Shown here: piece by piece, positions 51,111 to 60,880 of the stretch | Layout of the letters: each line of letters starts with the position of its first letter | Position numbering within the stretch: the first letter of the stretch is position 1 | Source: Chitinophaga caseinilytica | Lineage (GTDB): Bacteria > Bacteroidota > Bacteroidia > Chitinophagales > Chitinophagaceae | Length of the DNA stretch: 64,000 nt | Direction: 5' to 3' | NCBI RefSeq assembly: GCF_038396765.1 | Contig: NZ_CP150096.1 | Coordinates: forward strand, 3,455,001-3,519,000 | Made by a program: the position numbers and the translations under genes | The notes under the pieces: generated by a model | Database searches by the model: none | Told to the model about the DNA's origin: nothing | The model's input: the letters and a program-made list of their open reading frames with translations, nothing else

Positions 51111-54100
51111 CTAGAATTTCACGTTCAGGCCAAGTGTGTAGGTTTTCAGTTGCGGGAACTGCGAGAAGTTGCCGCCGCCCGCACGTTCGGGGTCCGCCCC
51201 TTCATATTTGGTGGAAGTCAGCAGGTTATCGCCCGAAATATATACCGTCAGCCCTTTGGAGCTGATCCTGTCGAGCAGCCGTTGGGGCAGGCTGTACGAG
51301 AGGTACACGTTTTTCAGCCGCAGGTACGACGCGTCCTGCATGAAGAAGGTGGAATTATATCCCGTTACGCCGGGGTAATTGGCCCGGTCGAGGTAAATGG
51401 CGGGGAGCGTTTGGCTGGGGTTCTGCGGCGTCCAGGCGTTCAGCCATTTTTTGGGTGGCGGTGCGCCCTGGCCGAAGGGTTCGATGCCCCAGCCGCGTAC
51501 CAGCAATTTGCGGCCCTGCACGCCCTGGAAGAACACCGTCAGGTTAAATCCTTTCCAGTTGGCGAACATGTTGAGGGAATAGGTGAATTCAGGATAAGGG
51601 CTCATGCGTATGCGGTCTTCAGGCCCTACGGTACCATTCCCGTCCTGGTCTTTGATCTTCAGATCGCCCGGGCGCAGCACGCCGGAGTTGGGTTGCTTCG
51701 CCCATTTGTCGATCTCTTCCTGGCTTTGGAAAACACCTGCCCAGTCGTACAGGTAATACGAATTATACGGAACGCCTACTTCCAGGGTGCCCGGCGTTTG
51801 CACCACTACTTTCTTCACCTGGTTCTTGTACGCGGAATACAGGGCGCTCACGCCGTAAGACACTTCCCCGATGCGGTTGTTGTGCCGCAATTCGAGTTCC
51901 CAGCCTTTGTTTTCCATAGCCCCGGCGTTGAAAGTAGGTGCGGCGAGGCCCACGCTGCCGGGAACGTCTGTCCGTTGGGCGAGGATGCCGCTCGTATATT
52001 TATTGTACCAGCCGGCCGAACCGCCGATCAATCCGTTCAGGAAGTCGAATTCCAGGCCGATGTCGGTGATGCGGGTAGATTCCCATTTCAGGGTTTTGTC
52101 GACCAGCCTTGTGAGCACCGCGCCCTGGTTCAGCGTGGCGCCGAACGGGTACTGGCTGGCTGTGAGGATGTCCTGGTACGGATAATTGGCGATCTCCTGG
52201 TTCCCGAGGTTGCCGATGCCGCCGCGGACTTTCAGGTTGCTGATCCAGGGCATTTTCTCCTTGATGAAGTTTTCTTCAGAAACGCGCCAGCCTGCCGAAA
52301 CACCGCCAAACAAGCCCCAGCGCGTATCGGGCGCCACGCGCGAGGTACCGTCGTACCGGATATTGCCCGTCAGGAAATATTTGCTTTTATAATCATAATT
52401 GATCCTGCCGAAAAGCGATTGCAGCGCCCATTCGGTGGTGTTGCCGGTAGCGGTTTGTCCGGTGGCGGAACCGGCGCCCAACTCGTTGAGGTCGTTGCTC
52501 GGGAATCCGCGGCGGGTACCGGTTAGGTTGGGGCTTTGGTTGCTCTGCTGCTCGTAACCGCCCAGCGCCTGGATGTTATGGTCATTGGCGATGGTGGTAG
52601 TGTAGGTCAGCGTGTTATAGAAAGTTTGCGTGATGCTTTGGGAGAACGTCTGGTTCAGCCCTTCGAACGTGGGCGTTCCATTGTCCGACAACTGGTAAAC
52701 GCCATTCGCATCCGGTTGATAGTAATAAGAAGGCGTGGGGAACTGCCGGTTGCGGTAATCTTCGTTGAAGTACGAAAACGCCCCCTTGGCCTCGTATACC
52801 AATCCTTTCGCGATGTCTACCGTGGCAAAGGCCTGCGCATTCACGTTGTAGCGTTTCGTGTTTTGCCCGCCGCTGGCCAGCACCGCCGGATAGCTCCGCT
52901 GGCCCGCCGATTCTCCCTGGTAGGCGTTAGACGCGATCCGGCCGCTGCCGTCGGGCAGGTAAGGACCGAAAGTGGGAGCGGAGTGGTAGAGGATGAGTAC
53001 CAGCCCGTCGTTCGTTTGCCAGGGCTCGGTGATGAGCTGATGGGAGATGTTCACGTTGGCGCCCACTTTCACGCGTTTATGCACCTGTGTGGTGAAATCC
53101 AGCAGGGCGTTGTAGCGTTTGTAGTCGTTTTTGTCCAGCACGCCGTCCTGCTTCAGGTAATTGAGCGAAAAGTTGTACGTCGTTTTTTCGCTCCCGCCCG
53201 AAAATCCTAAGCGATGGTTCTGTGTGGTGGCGGGGTTGAAGGCGTAATCCATCCAGTTGAAATCGGGATATTTCGTTTTATCCGTCGCGTTTTTATACGC
53301 GTCGATCTTGTCCTGGGAATAGAAAGCCGGTTGCCCCACGCGGATGCTCGCCTGGTTGCGGAGCTCCATATATTGTGCGGAGTTATACACAAGGTCGGGC
53401 AGCCGCGTAGCGGTGCTCCGGCCGATGTTGAAGCTGTATTCCAGTACCGACTGACCTTTCCTGCCTTTTTTCGTAGTAACGAGGATGACGCCATTGGCTG
53501 CCCTGGCCCCATAGATCGCGGCCGAAGACGCGTCCTTCAGCACCGTTACATCGGCGATGTCTTCCGGTGCCAGGTTGGAAATGCTGCCGATCACACCGTC
53601 TACCAGCACCAGCGGGGCAGACGATGACCCGAACGATCCAACGCCGCGGATGAGGATGCTGGCGTTGTCGCGGCCCGGCTGGCCGGTGCTTTGCACGATA
53701 TCGAGCCCTGCCACGCGCCCCTGTAGCAGGTTCTGGACGTTGGGCGCGGGGCGTTTGTTCAGTTCCTGGCCGGAAACGGTGGCCAGCGAACCGGTCTGGC
53801 TCACTTTCTTCTGCATGCCATATCCCACTACCACCAGGTCGTCGAGCTTATTGGGCGATTTTTCCAGCACGATGGTCAGCGTTTTCGCTTCGCCGACCTT
53901 GATCGTCTGCGTCACGAACCCTACGTAGGAAACGATGAGCGTTTGCCCGGGTTCCGCGTCCAGCGAAAATTCCCCGGTTTCGCCCGTGGCCACGCCTTTA
54001 TGCGTTTCCTTCACAGACACGGAAGCCCCCACGAGCAGGTTCCCTTCCGCATCTTTAATGATACCGGTTATTTTAACGAACTGCTGCAGCACTTCCGGCA

Positions 54101-54484
54101 GCCAGTCCTTTTTTCAGCAATGGGCTTCACTACAATGCGCCCCTGCTGTATGGTATAGAAAAACGGTTTCTCTTTGAGGCAGATGTCGAGCACTTCCTCC
54201 ACGGGAATGTTAGTCACGTCTATGCTTACACGACCGGCTTTCTCGAGGAACGATTCATCGAGGAAAACATCGAGCCCGGTTTGTTGCTGGATCTTCCGGA
54301 AAACTTCTTTTAAAGTGGCATTTTTCACGCGCAGCGTCACGTTTTGTCCCGAAACGCTGGCTGCAGCTGCCTGCAGGCAAACGGTGAGGAGGAGAATGGT
54401 TGATAATTTCATTACCCTGAAGATTTTGGTAATACGGTACCACCCGACCGGGCGGCCGGTAAGTACACTTAGAGTTAATTTCAT
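51111..54484 (-). CDS. SusC/RagA transporter with STN domain, interrupted by a -1 frameshift
   Basis: The ATG at 54484 starts a frame with a signal peptide and a full STN domain (VTLRVKNATLKEVFRKIQQQ to FFYTIQQGRIVVKPIAEK), which then runs into a stop at 54068. In the -1 frame the protein continues as DWLPEVLQQFVKITGIIKD, the start of the carboxypeptidase-like domain. It then gives a complete plug (LDDLVVVGYGMQKKVSQTGS, GARAANGVILVTTKKGRKGQ) and barrel to 51111. The break is at an A6 run (54109-54114), and one extra A would restore a 1124-residue protein. Because the upstream sigma/FecR pair needs an STN-bearing SusC, an intact product is expected if the system works. Sequencing error, slippage and decay are all possible. 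Confidence 0.85.
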
Positions 54485-54605
54485 AACTTTGGAATGTTTG
54501 GTGAACTAATAAATGGTGCTTACAGGTGTTGTTTATTGTCAACTAAACATCGCCGCTTCGTCTAGACCACGAAGCGGTTCCTTTTTGGTTGATCGTCCAT
54601 GTTTC

Positions 54606-55769
54606 TTATTTAGCTGTTACAGTCAGGCGTTTTCCTTCTATTTTGAATCCGATATCATTGTCTTTCAATATTTCCAGTACTTGTTGCAGGGTGTTGTTCC
54701 GGCGGACGATGCCGAAAAATTGCCGGTCTGCGGCGGGTTTCCCTTCATACACGACCTCGATATCGTACCACCGCGCAAACTGGCGGAGCACCGTTTCCAG
54801 GCTGGCGTTCTCGAAGTGGAAAAGCCCGTCTTTCCACGCGGCGATCTCGTCGATGTTCACCGTTTCCGCTGCCGCCAGTTGCCCGTTTTCCAGCAGCTTC
54901 GTTTGCTGCCCGGGCGAGAGCATCACCGGCCCGGCGGATTTATCCGGCGTCGATACCTTCACCCGCCCGGTCACCAGCGTGGCTGTGGGCCGCGGCTCGT
55001 CCGGGTAACTGTTCAGGTTGAAGGCGGTACCCAGCGCCAGCACTTCCATTCCGTTCATTTCCGCGATAAAAGGCTGCTGCGGATTTTGCGCCACTTCCAC
55101 GAACACTTCCCCCGTCACCATAATGCGACGCTCCTTTCCGCGGAACGCGGCCGGCAGCTGGACAGACGATGCGGAATTCAGCCAGACCGTTGAGCCGTCG
55201 GCCAGTTTAAATGAGAACGTTTCTCCCTTGTTCGTGGAAATGGTATTGAGGCCTTCGGCGCCGGGCTCGTACACCAGGCTGCCGTCTTCGGCCATCTGAA
55301 CGGCGCCGGAATGGGGTTGGGTGGATGAAAGGCTGTCCAGCACTACGACTTGTCCGTTCGCGAGGGTGAGCTTGGCTTTGTAGGTGCCCGGTTGGGCGTC
55401 TTGTATGTTGTGTTGTATAATGGTCGTTTTGACGGAGGTTTCCCGCTGGGAGATGATCAGCCAGGCCGCCGTTCCGATCACCAGCAGGAGCGAAGCGGCC
55501 GCCGCTATGCGGAACAGCGGGCGGATGCGGGATTTCGGTTTTTCATGTTCCTGCATCCGTTCCTGCAGCCAGGTGTGCAACGCGCGCCGTGCGGCGGGAT
55601 GATCGTCGCCGAGGAACCTGTCGCTCATGAAATCTTCCTGCATGCGCATTTCCAACTCGCCGGCATGCGCTGTTTCCGCGAGCATATCCGCCAGTTGCGC
55701 TTTCCCTTCGGCGGAAATGGTGCCGGTCAGGTATTGGTCCAGTAAATCGCTCAGTGTAGGTTGATCCAT
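54606..55769 (-). CDS. FecR family anti-sigma factor
   Basis: This is a 387-residue inner-membrane regulator. It has a cytoplasmic N-terminus (about 1-82), one membrane helix (FRIAAAASLLLVIGTAAWLI), and a periplasmic FecR domain with LADGSTVWLNSASSVQLPAA and VEVAQNPQQPFIAEMNGMEV. The C-terminal DUF4974 domain (about 315-387, FHFENASLETVLRQFARWYD) is clear. It overlaps the sigma factor gene by 19 bp, which implies coupled translation, and precedes the STN-type SusC gene by 121 bp. Confidence 0.94.
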   Translation of the reverse strand: MDQPTLSDLLDQYLTGTISAEGKAQLADMLAETAHAGELEMRMQEDFMSDRFLGDDHPAARRALHTWLQERMQEHEKPKSRIRPLFRIAAAASLLLVIGTAAWLIISQRETSVKTTIIQHNIQDAQPGTYKAKLTLANGQVVVLDSLSSTQPHSGAVQMAEDGSLVYEPGAEGLNTISTNKGETFSFKLADGSTVWLNSASSVQLPAAFRGKERRIMVTGEVFVEVAQNPQQPFIAEMNGMEVLALGTAFNLNSYPDEPRPTATLVTGRVKVSTPDKSAGPVMLSPGQQTKLLENGQLAAAETVNIDEIAAWKDGLFHFENASLETVLRQFARWYDIEVVYEGKPAADRQFFGIVRRNNTLQQVLEILKDNDIGFKIEGKRLTVTAK

Positions 55770-56410
55770 TTTCGGCTGATTACAATTAAAGACGCGTGAA
55801 AAAGAAAGGGTGGGTGGTTCCTGTCAAAAAAAATGGAAAAAAGGATCATGAGGGCTACAAAATGCCCTTCGGCCTGGAGGTGTTGCCGTAAATAATTAAG
55901 GGATTTCACGATGTGCTCTTTCACCGTGTTCCGTGAAATATTCAGTTGCGCAGCGATCTCTTCATAGCTCAGCCCGTCTATCCGGCTCAGCTTGAAAACC
56001 TTTCTGCGTACGGGCGGCAGCTGTTCGATCACTTCCAGCACCTGTTGATACGCTTCCTTGTACCGCAAAGGATGGTCAGCCTGCATGACTTCTTCATACA
56101 GTTCCGATCCGTCTGGCGCAACGGTTACCTGCAGGTTCCGGCGCATGGCCGAAATGATCTGGTTTTTCCCGACGATGAAGAGGAAATTTTTGAAGCTGGC
56201 GACTTCGGCGAGATGGTCGCGCTTGTGCCAGATATGCAGAAAAATATCCTGGGTGATTTCCTGCGCCTGGGCCTGGCGTTTAGTGTAGGCCAGGGCATGA
56301 CTGTAGACTTTATTCCAGTACATGTCTACCAGCCCGGCAAATGCCTGCTGATCGCCCGATGCCGTTTTGCTGAGCAAATCCTGTTCTGACTGTAAACCGT
56401 GAATAGCCAA
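55751..56410 (-). CDS. RNA polymerase sigma-70 factor, ECF family
   Basis: This is a 219-residue ECF sigma factor. Region 2 includes VDMYWNKVYSHALAYTKRQA and ITQDIFLHIWHKRDHLAEV, and region 4 contains SYEEIAAQLNISRNTVKEHI. The only start giving a complete region 2 is a TTG at 56410. About 35 hydrophobic residues follow region 4 (ALMILFSIFFDRNHPPFLF), an extension seen in some Bacteroidota members. It is expected to drive the SusC/SusD genes when released by FecR. Confidence 0.92.
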   Translation of the reverse strand: MAIHGLQSEQDLLSKTASGDQQAFAGLVDMYWNKVYSHALAYTKRQAQAQEITQDIFLHIWHKRDHLAEVASFKNFLFIVGKNQIISAMRRNLQVTVAPDGSELYEEVMQADHPLRYKEAYQQVLEVIEQLPPVRRKVFKLSRIDGLSYEEIAAQLNISRNTVKEHIVKSLNYLRQHLQAEGHFVALMILFSIFFDRNHPPFLFHASLIVISRKWINLH

Positions 56411-56696
56411 GTACTGCTTTGGATATGTAGCTAAAATAGGGAAATAAAACCGGCTGCGGCAAGCGCAGGTGCAAATACTATCAGGATTTGCGATTCCAGG
56501 CTAAATGTGCGAATCCGCTATCGGTTCCGGCGAATATTTCGTCAGTCGAAACTTAATGGCATACTGTAAAGGCGGGCAGCCGGAAGCCGCCTGGCCGGGA
56601 AACTTTTTTCCTGAAATGCCCGTCCGATTCAGTATCAAACCCGCTGAATTCAGGAAACGGCTGCCGAAAGCTTTTCCGAATCCACATTTTTGTCGC

Positions 56697-57824
56697 ATGA
56701 AATCAAATCCCTCCATTATGCGACGCATCATTTCCCTGATATCCCTCGCTGTTATCATGCAACTGCAGGCCTCCGCGCAGCAGTTTTCCCTGAAAGGCAA
56801 GGTAGATGAGTCTTTCAACGGACAGTACGTCCATTTTTACGGGATCGACTGGTCGGACATGAACCCCAAATTCTCGGACTCCGCACTGGTATCCAACGGG
56901 CGCTTCACCTTCAAAGGCAAGCTCGTAACGGAAGGCCTCCTGTTTTCGGTGTATGTCACGGGCGACAGGCGGTCTTTCACCTAACTCTTTTTCCAGAACG
57001 CCGACATGACGCTGACCCTCAGGGGCAAGGAGTGGTACAAGCCGGGAAATGCAATATTGACAGGCTCTCTGGCCAACGATCATTGGCTGGAGCTGCGGGC
57101 GCTCACCGGAAAGCTGGATGCGGAACGTTATCAGTTGCAGCACCGGGCAGACAGCATCGCCAGGGTTGATTCCACCCGCAACCTGGCATCCATGAAAGAT
57201 TCCGCCGCGGCGCTGAAGCGGAAAGCGATAGCACTGACGCACGATTGGGTGCGCCAGCATCCCGATGCCTATATTTCACTCGTGACGATGGCCTATTCCA
57301 TTTTTTACGACCTGGACACGAGGACGCTGAGCGCGGACTTCGAAGGGTTGTCGCGCCAATTGAAGCAATCCGCCGAAGGTCAGGCCCTCCGCTTCCGGAT
57401 AGACCGCCGGAGCGCCATCCAACCCGGGAATCCCGCGCCGGAACTGGCTGCACGCGATACTTCCGGGAAAGCGGTGCGGTTATCGGATTTCAGAGGACGG
57501 TATGTGTTGCTGGATTTCTGGGCGTCGTGGTGCGGCCCCTGCATCGCACAGGTTCCTGAGCTGAAAAAATTCCATGAAGCCAACCAGGACAAGGCGTTAA
57601 CGGTCATCGGTATTTCACTGGATGATAATGGTGAGAAATGGAAGGCGGCGATCCGGAAGTTCGGGCTGAACTGGGTACATGCGTCCGATCTGCGTGGCTG
57701 GAAAGGGGAGACGGGCAAAAACTATAATATCAGCGCCATTCCGCAGAATGTGCTGGTAGGGCCGGATGGCCGGATCGTGGCCGTCGATATCGATCTCAAA
57801 AAGTATACTTTGTCGCCTCAATAG
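56697..57824 (+). pseudogene. TlpA-like thioredoxin protein with in-frame TAA
   Basis: One frame from 56697 to 57824 encodes a signal peptide (MRRIISLISLAVIMQLQASA), a DUF4369-like beta domain and a C-terminal thioredoxin fold with WCGPC (C279 and C282). It is interrupted by a TAA at codon 96 (56982-56984), inside the DUF4369 domain. Without the stop the product would be 375 residues, a normal length for this group of periplasmic or surface-facing thiol-disulfide proteins. A downstream ATG at 57006 would give a 272-residue product without signal peptide, which could not reach the periplasm. A substitution creating the stop is the simplest explanation, because no frame change is involved. Confidence 0.78.
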
Positions 57825-57847
57825 GAATTTCCTTAATTTTCAAGCTG

Positions 57848-59548
57848 ATGCAGTTATTTCGCCGTTTATATATTGCCGTGTTGCTGGTTTCGGTAACGGT
57901 TGTTGCCGCCTTCGGTCAAAAGACGCCGCGGGCCCATAATTTCGTGTACAACGATTCCACCGTTATCCAGATCGCCAATAACTATACCCTCAATCTCGAC
58001 GTCAATTATCAGCCATACGATATCCGGCTGCCCTTCAACGACCAGCATTACCGGGTGTATGGGAAGCGACTGGCCATTTCGGTATTCCGGATGAAGGAAT
58101 TGCTGGACAATGGCGGTTATTCCATCGGCGGCTCCTTCCGCGACACACTGCCCGAAGATGCTCATGTCTTCGAAACGGCCACTATGTACTATCAGGCCTC
58201 CCGGAACGGAAAAGACGAGACCGGATGGATGCCGGTGGCAAACGCCGGCTGGTACACGGATACATTCATTTCCAATCTCAACAGGAACATAGAATTCTGG
58301 CCCCAGCGCGGCCGGAAATTATTCGACAGCGAACTGGAAAACGGCGACAGCATATCGGTCCGCTTCCGCCAACGCGAAGACGCCCCGTTCCTGACGCTTC
58401 ATTTCCGCAAGGAAGACGCGCTGGAAACGCCGCCTTTTCTCATGCTGGTGATAGATAATCAGCGATCCAACGCCACGCTGACCGAATTCATCCATGAAGT
58501 TTACCAGAAACAATTAGCGTTGGGCGGGAAGTTGAGTGAATTCAGCCGGTTTTATGAAGATTGGCCTGGTGGCAGGGATAAACTGATGACAGGCCAGAAA
58601 AAGATCCCTTCAGATGCAAAATTCGCTTTGGTTTTCCGTCCGCGGAATGACATTCCGCATGATTCCGCGTTCGAATATCGCCTCATGGAAAGCGGTGATA
58701 ATAATACAGCCTGGCGGAAAACAGGGAACGTTGTTATTGTAGCCGGCCTGAAACCCGGAACAAACTACCAGTTGGAGGTGCGCTATGCCGACAGGCGGCA
58801 ACATGTTTTCAGGAAACAGTTTGCCGTAGCCCGCAACTGGTACCAGGCGCCGTGGTTCATCATCAGCATGGCGGTGGTACTGACGTTGCTGGCGGTGATG
58901 ACGTTCCTGTGGACGCGCAACCGCCGCCGCAAGCGCCTGCAGGAAGCGCAGCGCGTGAAAGTGAAGGCACTGTACACCCAGCTCAATCCGCACTTCCTGT
59001 TCAACGCGCTGGGCTCCATACAAGGCCTGCTCAACGAAGGCGAAGTGGAAAAAGCGAACCATTATTTGTCGGGTTTCGGGGGATTGCTGCGCAACACTCT
59101 GCAAAACGGGGAGCGCGACAGCATTTCGCTGGACCAGGAGTTGAAACACCTGCAAAGCTACATCCGCCTGGAGCAGCTCCGCCAGCCATTCGATTTTACG
59201 TTGGAAGTGGCGCCGGGCGTGAATCTGGCGGCCATAGACATGCTGCCCCTGCTGTTCCAGCCCATCGTGGAAAATGCGGTAAAGCATGGTTTCCGGGGGA
59301 AAGGGGAACCGCTGGCCCTGCGGATATCCGTGCGGGCAGAAGGTGCCGATCTGCTGGTGGAAATCGCCGACAACGGGAAAGGGTTCGACGCCAGCCGATC
59401 CGCGGAAGGCAAAGGCCTGCGGCTCACGGCCGACCGGATCGCGCTGTTCAACCAGGCGGAGCGGCGCAAGAAAGTCCGCTTGCAGCTGGAAAGCGGCCAA
59501 TCCGGCACAACGGCGTATTTTACATTCAAAAACTGGCTGGATGATTAA
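57848..59548 (+). CDS. LytS-type sensor histidine kinase
   Basis: This is a 566-residue kinase with a signal peptide or first helix (LYIAVLLVSVTVVAAFG), a large periplasmic beta-rich sensor region (about 25-330), one membrane helix (WFIISMAVVLTLLAVMTFLW) and a His_kinase (PF06580) domain. The phospho-acceptor is H382 in QLNPHFLFNALGSIQGLL. The ATP-binding part has QPIVENAVKHGF and EIADNGKGFD. It overlaps the LytTR response-regulator gene by 8 bp. The periplasmic stretch, not a Y_Y_Y propeller, is the part likely to see the signal, which is unknown. Confidence 0.92.
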   Translation: MQLFRRLYIAVLLVSVTVVAAFGQKTPRAHNFVYNDSTVIQIANNYTLNLDVNYQPYDIRLPFNDQHYRVYGKRLAISVFRMKELLDNGGYSIGGSFRDTLPEDAHVFETATMYYQASRNGKDETGWMPVANAGWYTDTFISNLNRNIEFWPQRGRKLFDSELENGDSISVRFRQREDAPFLTLHFRKEDALETPPFLMLVIDNQRSNATLTEFIHEVYQKQLALGGKLSEFSRFYEDWPGGRDKLMTGQKKIPSDAKFALVFRPRNDIPHDSAFEYRLMESGDNNTAWRKTGNVVIVAGLKPGTNYQLEVRYADRRQHVFRKQFAVARNWYQAPWFIISMAVVLTLLAVMTFLWTRNRRRKRLQEAQRVKVKALYTQLNPHFLFNALGSIQGLLNEGEVEKANHYLSGFGGLLRNTLQNGERDSISLDQELKHLQSYIRLEQLRQPFDFTLEVAPGVNLAAIDMLPLLFQPIVENAVKHGFRGKGEPLALRISVRAEGADLLVEIADNGKGFDASRSAEGKGLRLTADRIALFNQAERRKKVRLQLESGQSGTTAYFTFKNWLDD

Positions 59549-60293
59549 AGCCCTGATCATAGAAGACGAACCGCACAACCGCAACAACCTTCGCGCGTTG
59601 CTGGAGAAGTATTGCGCACAGGTGGAAGTGGTGGGCCTGGCAGCGGATGCGTTCGAAGCGCGGGAATTGATCGGCCGGCTGCAACCGAAACTCGTGTTCC
59701 TGGACGTGCAATTGCCGGGAAAAGACGGGTTCGAAATGTTGCAGGAGCTCGGTACCTACGATTTCGAAGTGATCTTCGTGACCGCTTTCAGCGAATACGG
59801 CATCCGCGCGATCCGGTTTTCCGCCATCGATTACCTGATGAAACCGCTCGACATCCCGGAGCTCGTGGCCGCTGTGGCCCGCGCGGCAGAAAGGATCGCG
59901 CAGAAACAGGAAAACCATAATCTCCGGAACCTCCTCTTCAACCTGCAGAATACCCAAAACCGGAACGATCATCGCATCGCCATCTCATCCCTCAAGGAAA
60001 TGCGGATGGTAGCCGTGCAGGATATTGTGCGTTGCCAGAGCGAGAACTCCTATACATTTTTCTACCTGTCCAACGGGGAAAAAATCCTTTCCACCACTCC
60101 TATCGCCGACTATGAAGAGCTGCTGGCAGGCTACGGGTTCATCCGGTGCCACCAGTCGCACCTCGTCAACCGCAAATACGTCCGCAGTTTGCTGCGCAGC
60201 GACGGCCTCGCGCTGCAAATGGAAGATAACAGCACCGTGCCCGTTTCCCGGCAGAAAAAAGACTGGGTGAAAACGGAACTGCTGCGGAATTGA
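59541..60293 (+). CDS. LytTR family response regulator
   Basis: This is a 250-residue response regulator. The receiver domain (about 1-120) has D55 in LVFLDVQLPGKDG as the phospho-acceptor. The C-terminal LytTR DNA-binding domain (about 145-250) includes DIVRCQSENSYTFFYLSNG and GFIRCHQSHLVNRKYVR. The start at 59541 gives the expected MIKALIIEDEP, and the frame further upstream lies inside the kinase gene. It forms a pair with the overlapping LytS kinase, and a strong terminator follows. Target genes are not evident. Confidence 0.95.
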   Translation: MIKALIIEDEPHNRNNLRALLEKYCAQVEVVGLAADAFEARELIGRLQPKLVFLDVQLPGKDGFEMLQELGTYDFEVIFVTAFSEYGIRAIRFSAIDYLMKPLDIPELVAAVARAAERIAQKQENHNLRNLLFNLQNTQNRNDHRIAISSLKEMRMVAVQDIVRCQSENSYTFFYLSNGEKILSTTPIADYEELLAGYGFIRCHQSHLVNRKYVRSLLRSDGLALQMEDNSTVPVSRQKKDWVKTELLRN

Positions 60294-60311
60294 AGGCCTG
60301 TCGCCGTAATA

Positions 60312-60345
60312 AACAAAGCCTGCCCCATTTCGGGCAGGCTTTGTT
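60312..60345. terminator. Bidirectional terminator after the LytTR gene
   Basis: GCCTGCCC (60318-60325) pairs with GGGCAGGC (60332-60339), and AACAAA pairs with TTTGTT outside it. It can end transcription of the plus-strand regulator, and it also lies past the minus-strand gene ending at 60392. Confidence 0.85.
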
Positions 60346-60391
60346 ATGTTGATGAAATTTGAATACCGGGATTTACGTCCTGACGATATCG

Positions 60392-60880
60392 TCAAAAATT
60401 CAGTTCCACCACATGTTCATCCGGCGGCAGGCATTGTTTGATATCGCAACACTGGAAATACAGTCCCGCCTTGATCTTTCCGCCCGACGGCTCTTTCCTC
60501 GCGAACTTCCGGATGAAAACGGCGGTGTTATTGTAGATCAGCACGCCGGGATCGTGAACGGAAGCGGTTGGAGGCGTTTGCGACCATCCGCCCGCAGGTT
60601 GCAGGGAAGCCGGCGTTTCCAGGATCGGGTCTAACTGAATGTAGGGTTGGTTTTCCGGGACATACGCGTAGATGTGCCAACCCCGCAGAATCTCTGATTT
60701 TACGATCACGGCGAGGCTGTCTGCTGTGGCCACCACCGCCGCGTTCACGGTAACGGGCTTCGATCCGTCTGGCGGCGGGCATTGCAGGGCCGCGGCCTCT
60801 TTTTCGATCCTGTCGCTGAACTTGCTTTGGGAAAGCGCCTGCAACGGGAGCAGCAGGCCAATCAGTAATATGTGCTTCAT
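60392..60880 (-). CDS. Secreted DsbD-N-like domain protein
   Basis: This is a 162-residue protein with a signal peptide (MKHILLIGLLLPLQALSQ). The mature part resembles the N-terminal periplasmic domain of DsbD-type reductases: VVATADSLAVIVKSEILRGW, then HIYAYVPENQPYIQL, and a C-terminal FQCCDIKQCLPPDEHVVEL, with C-x2-K-x-C-like cysteines as in DsbD-alpha. It lacks any membrane or thioredoxin part, so it would be a stand-alone redox acceptor. Its ATG overlaps the stop of the upstream gene by one base, so the two are translationally coupled. Confidence 0.78.
   Translation of the reverse strand: MKHILLIGLLLPLQALSQSKFSDRIEKEAAALQCPPPDGSKPVTVNAAVVATADSLAVIVKSEILRGWHIYAYVPENQPYIQLDPILETPASLQPAGGWSQTPPTASVHDPGVLIYNNTAVFIRKFARKEPSGGKIKAGLYFQCCDIKQCLPPDEHVVELNF

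Noticed and set aside
56982-56990. Programmed stop-codon read-through at TAA-C in the TlpA-like gene
   Set aside because: UAA is an efficient stop and no read-through element was recognised; a nonsense mutation is simpler.
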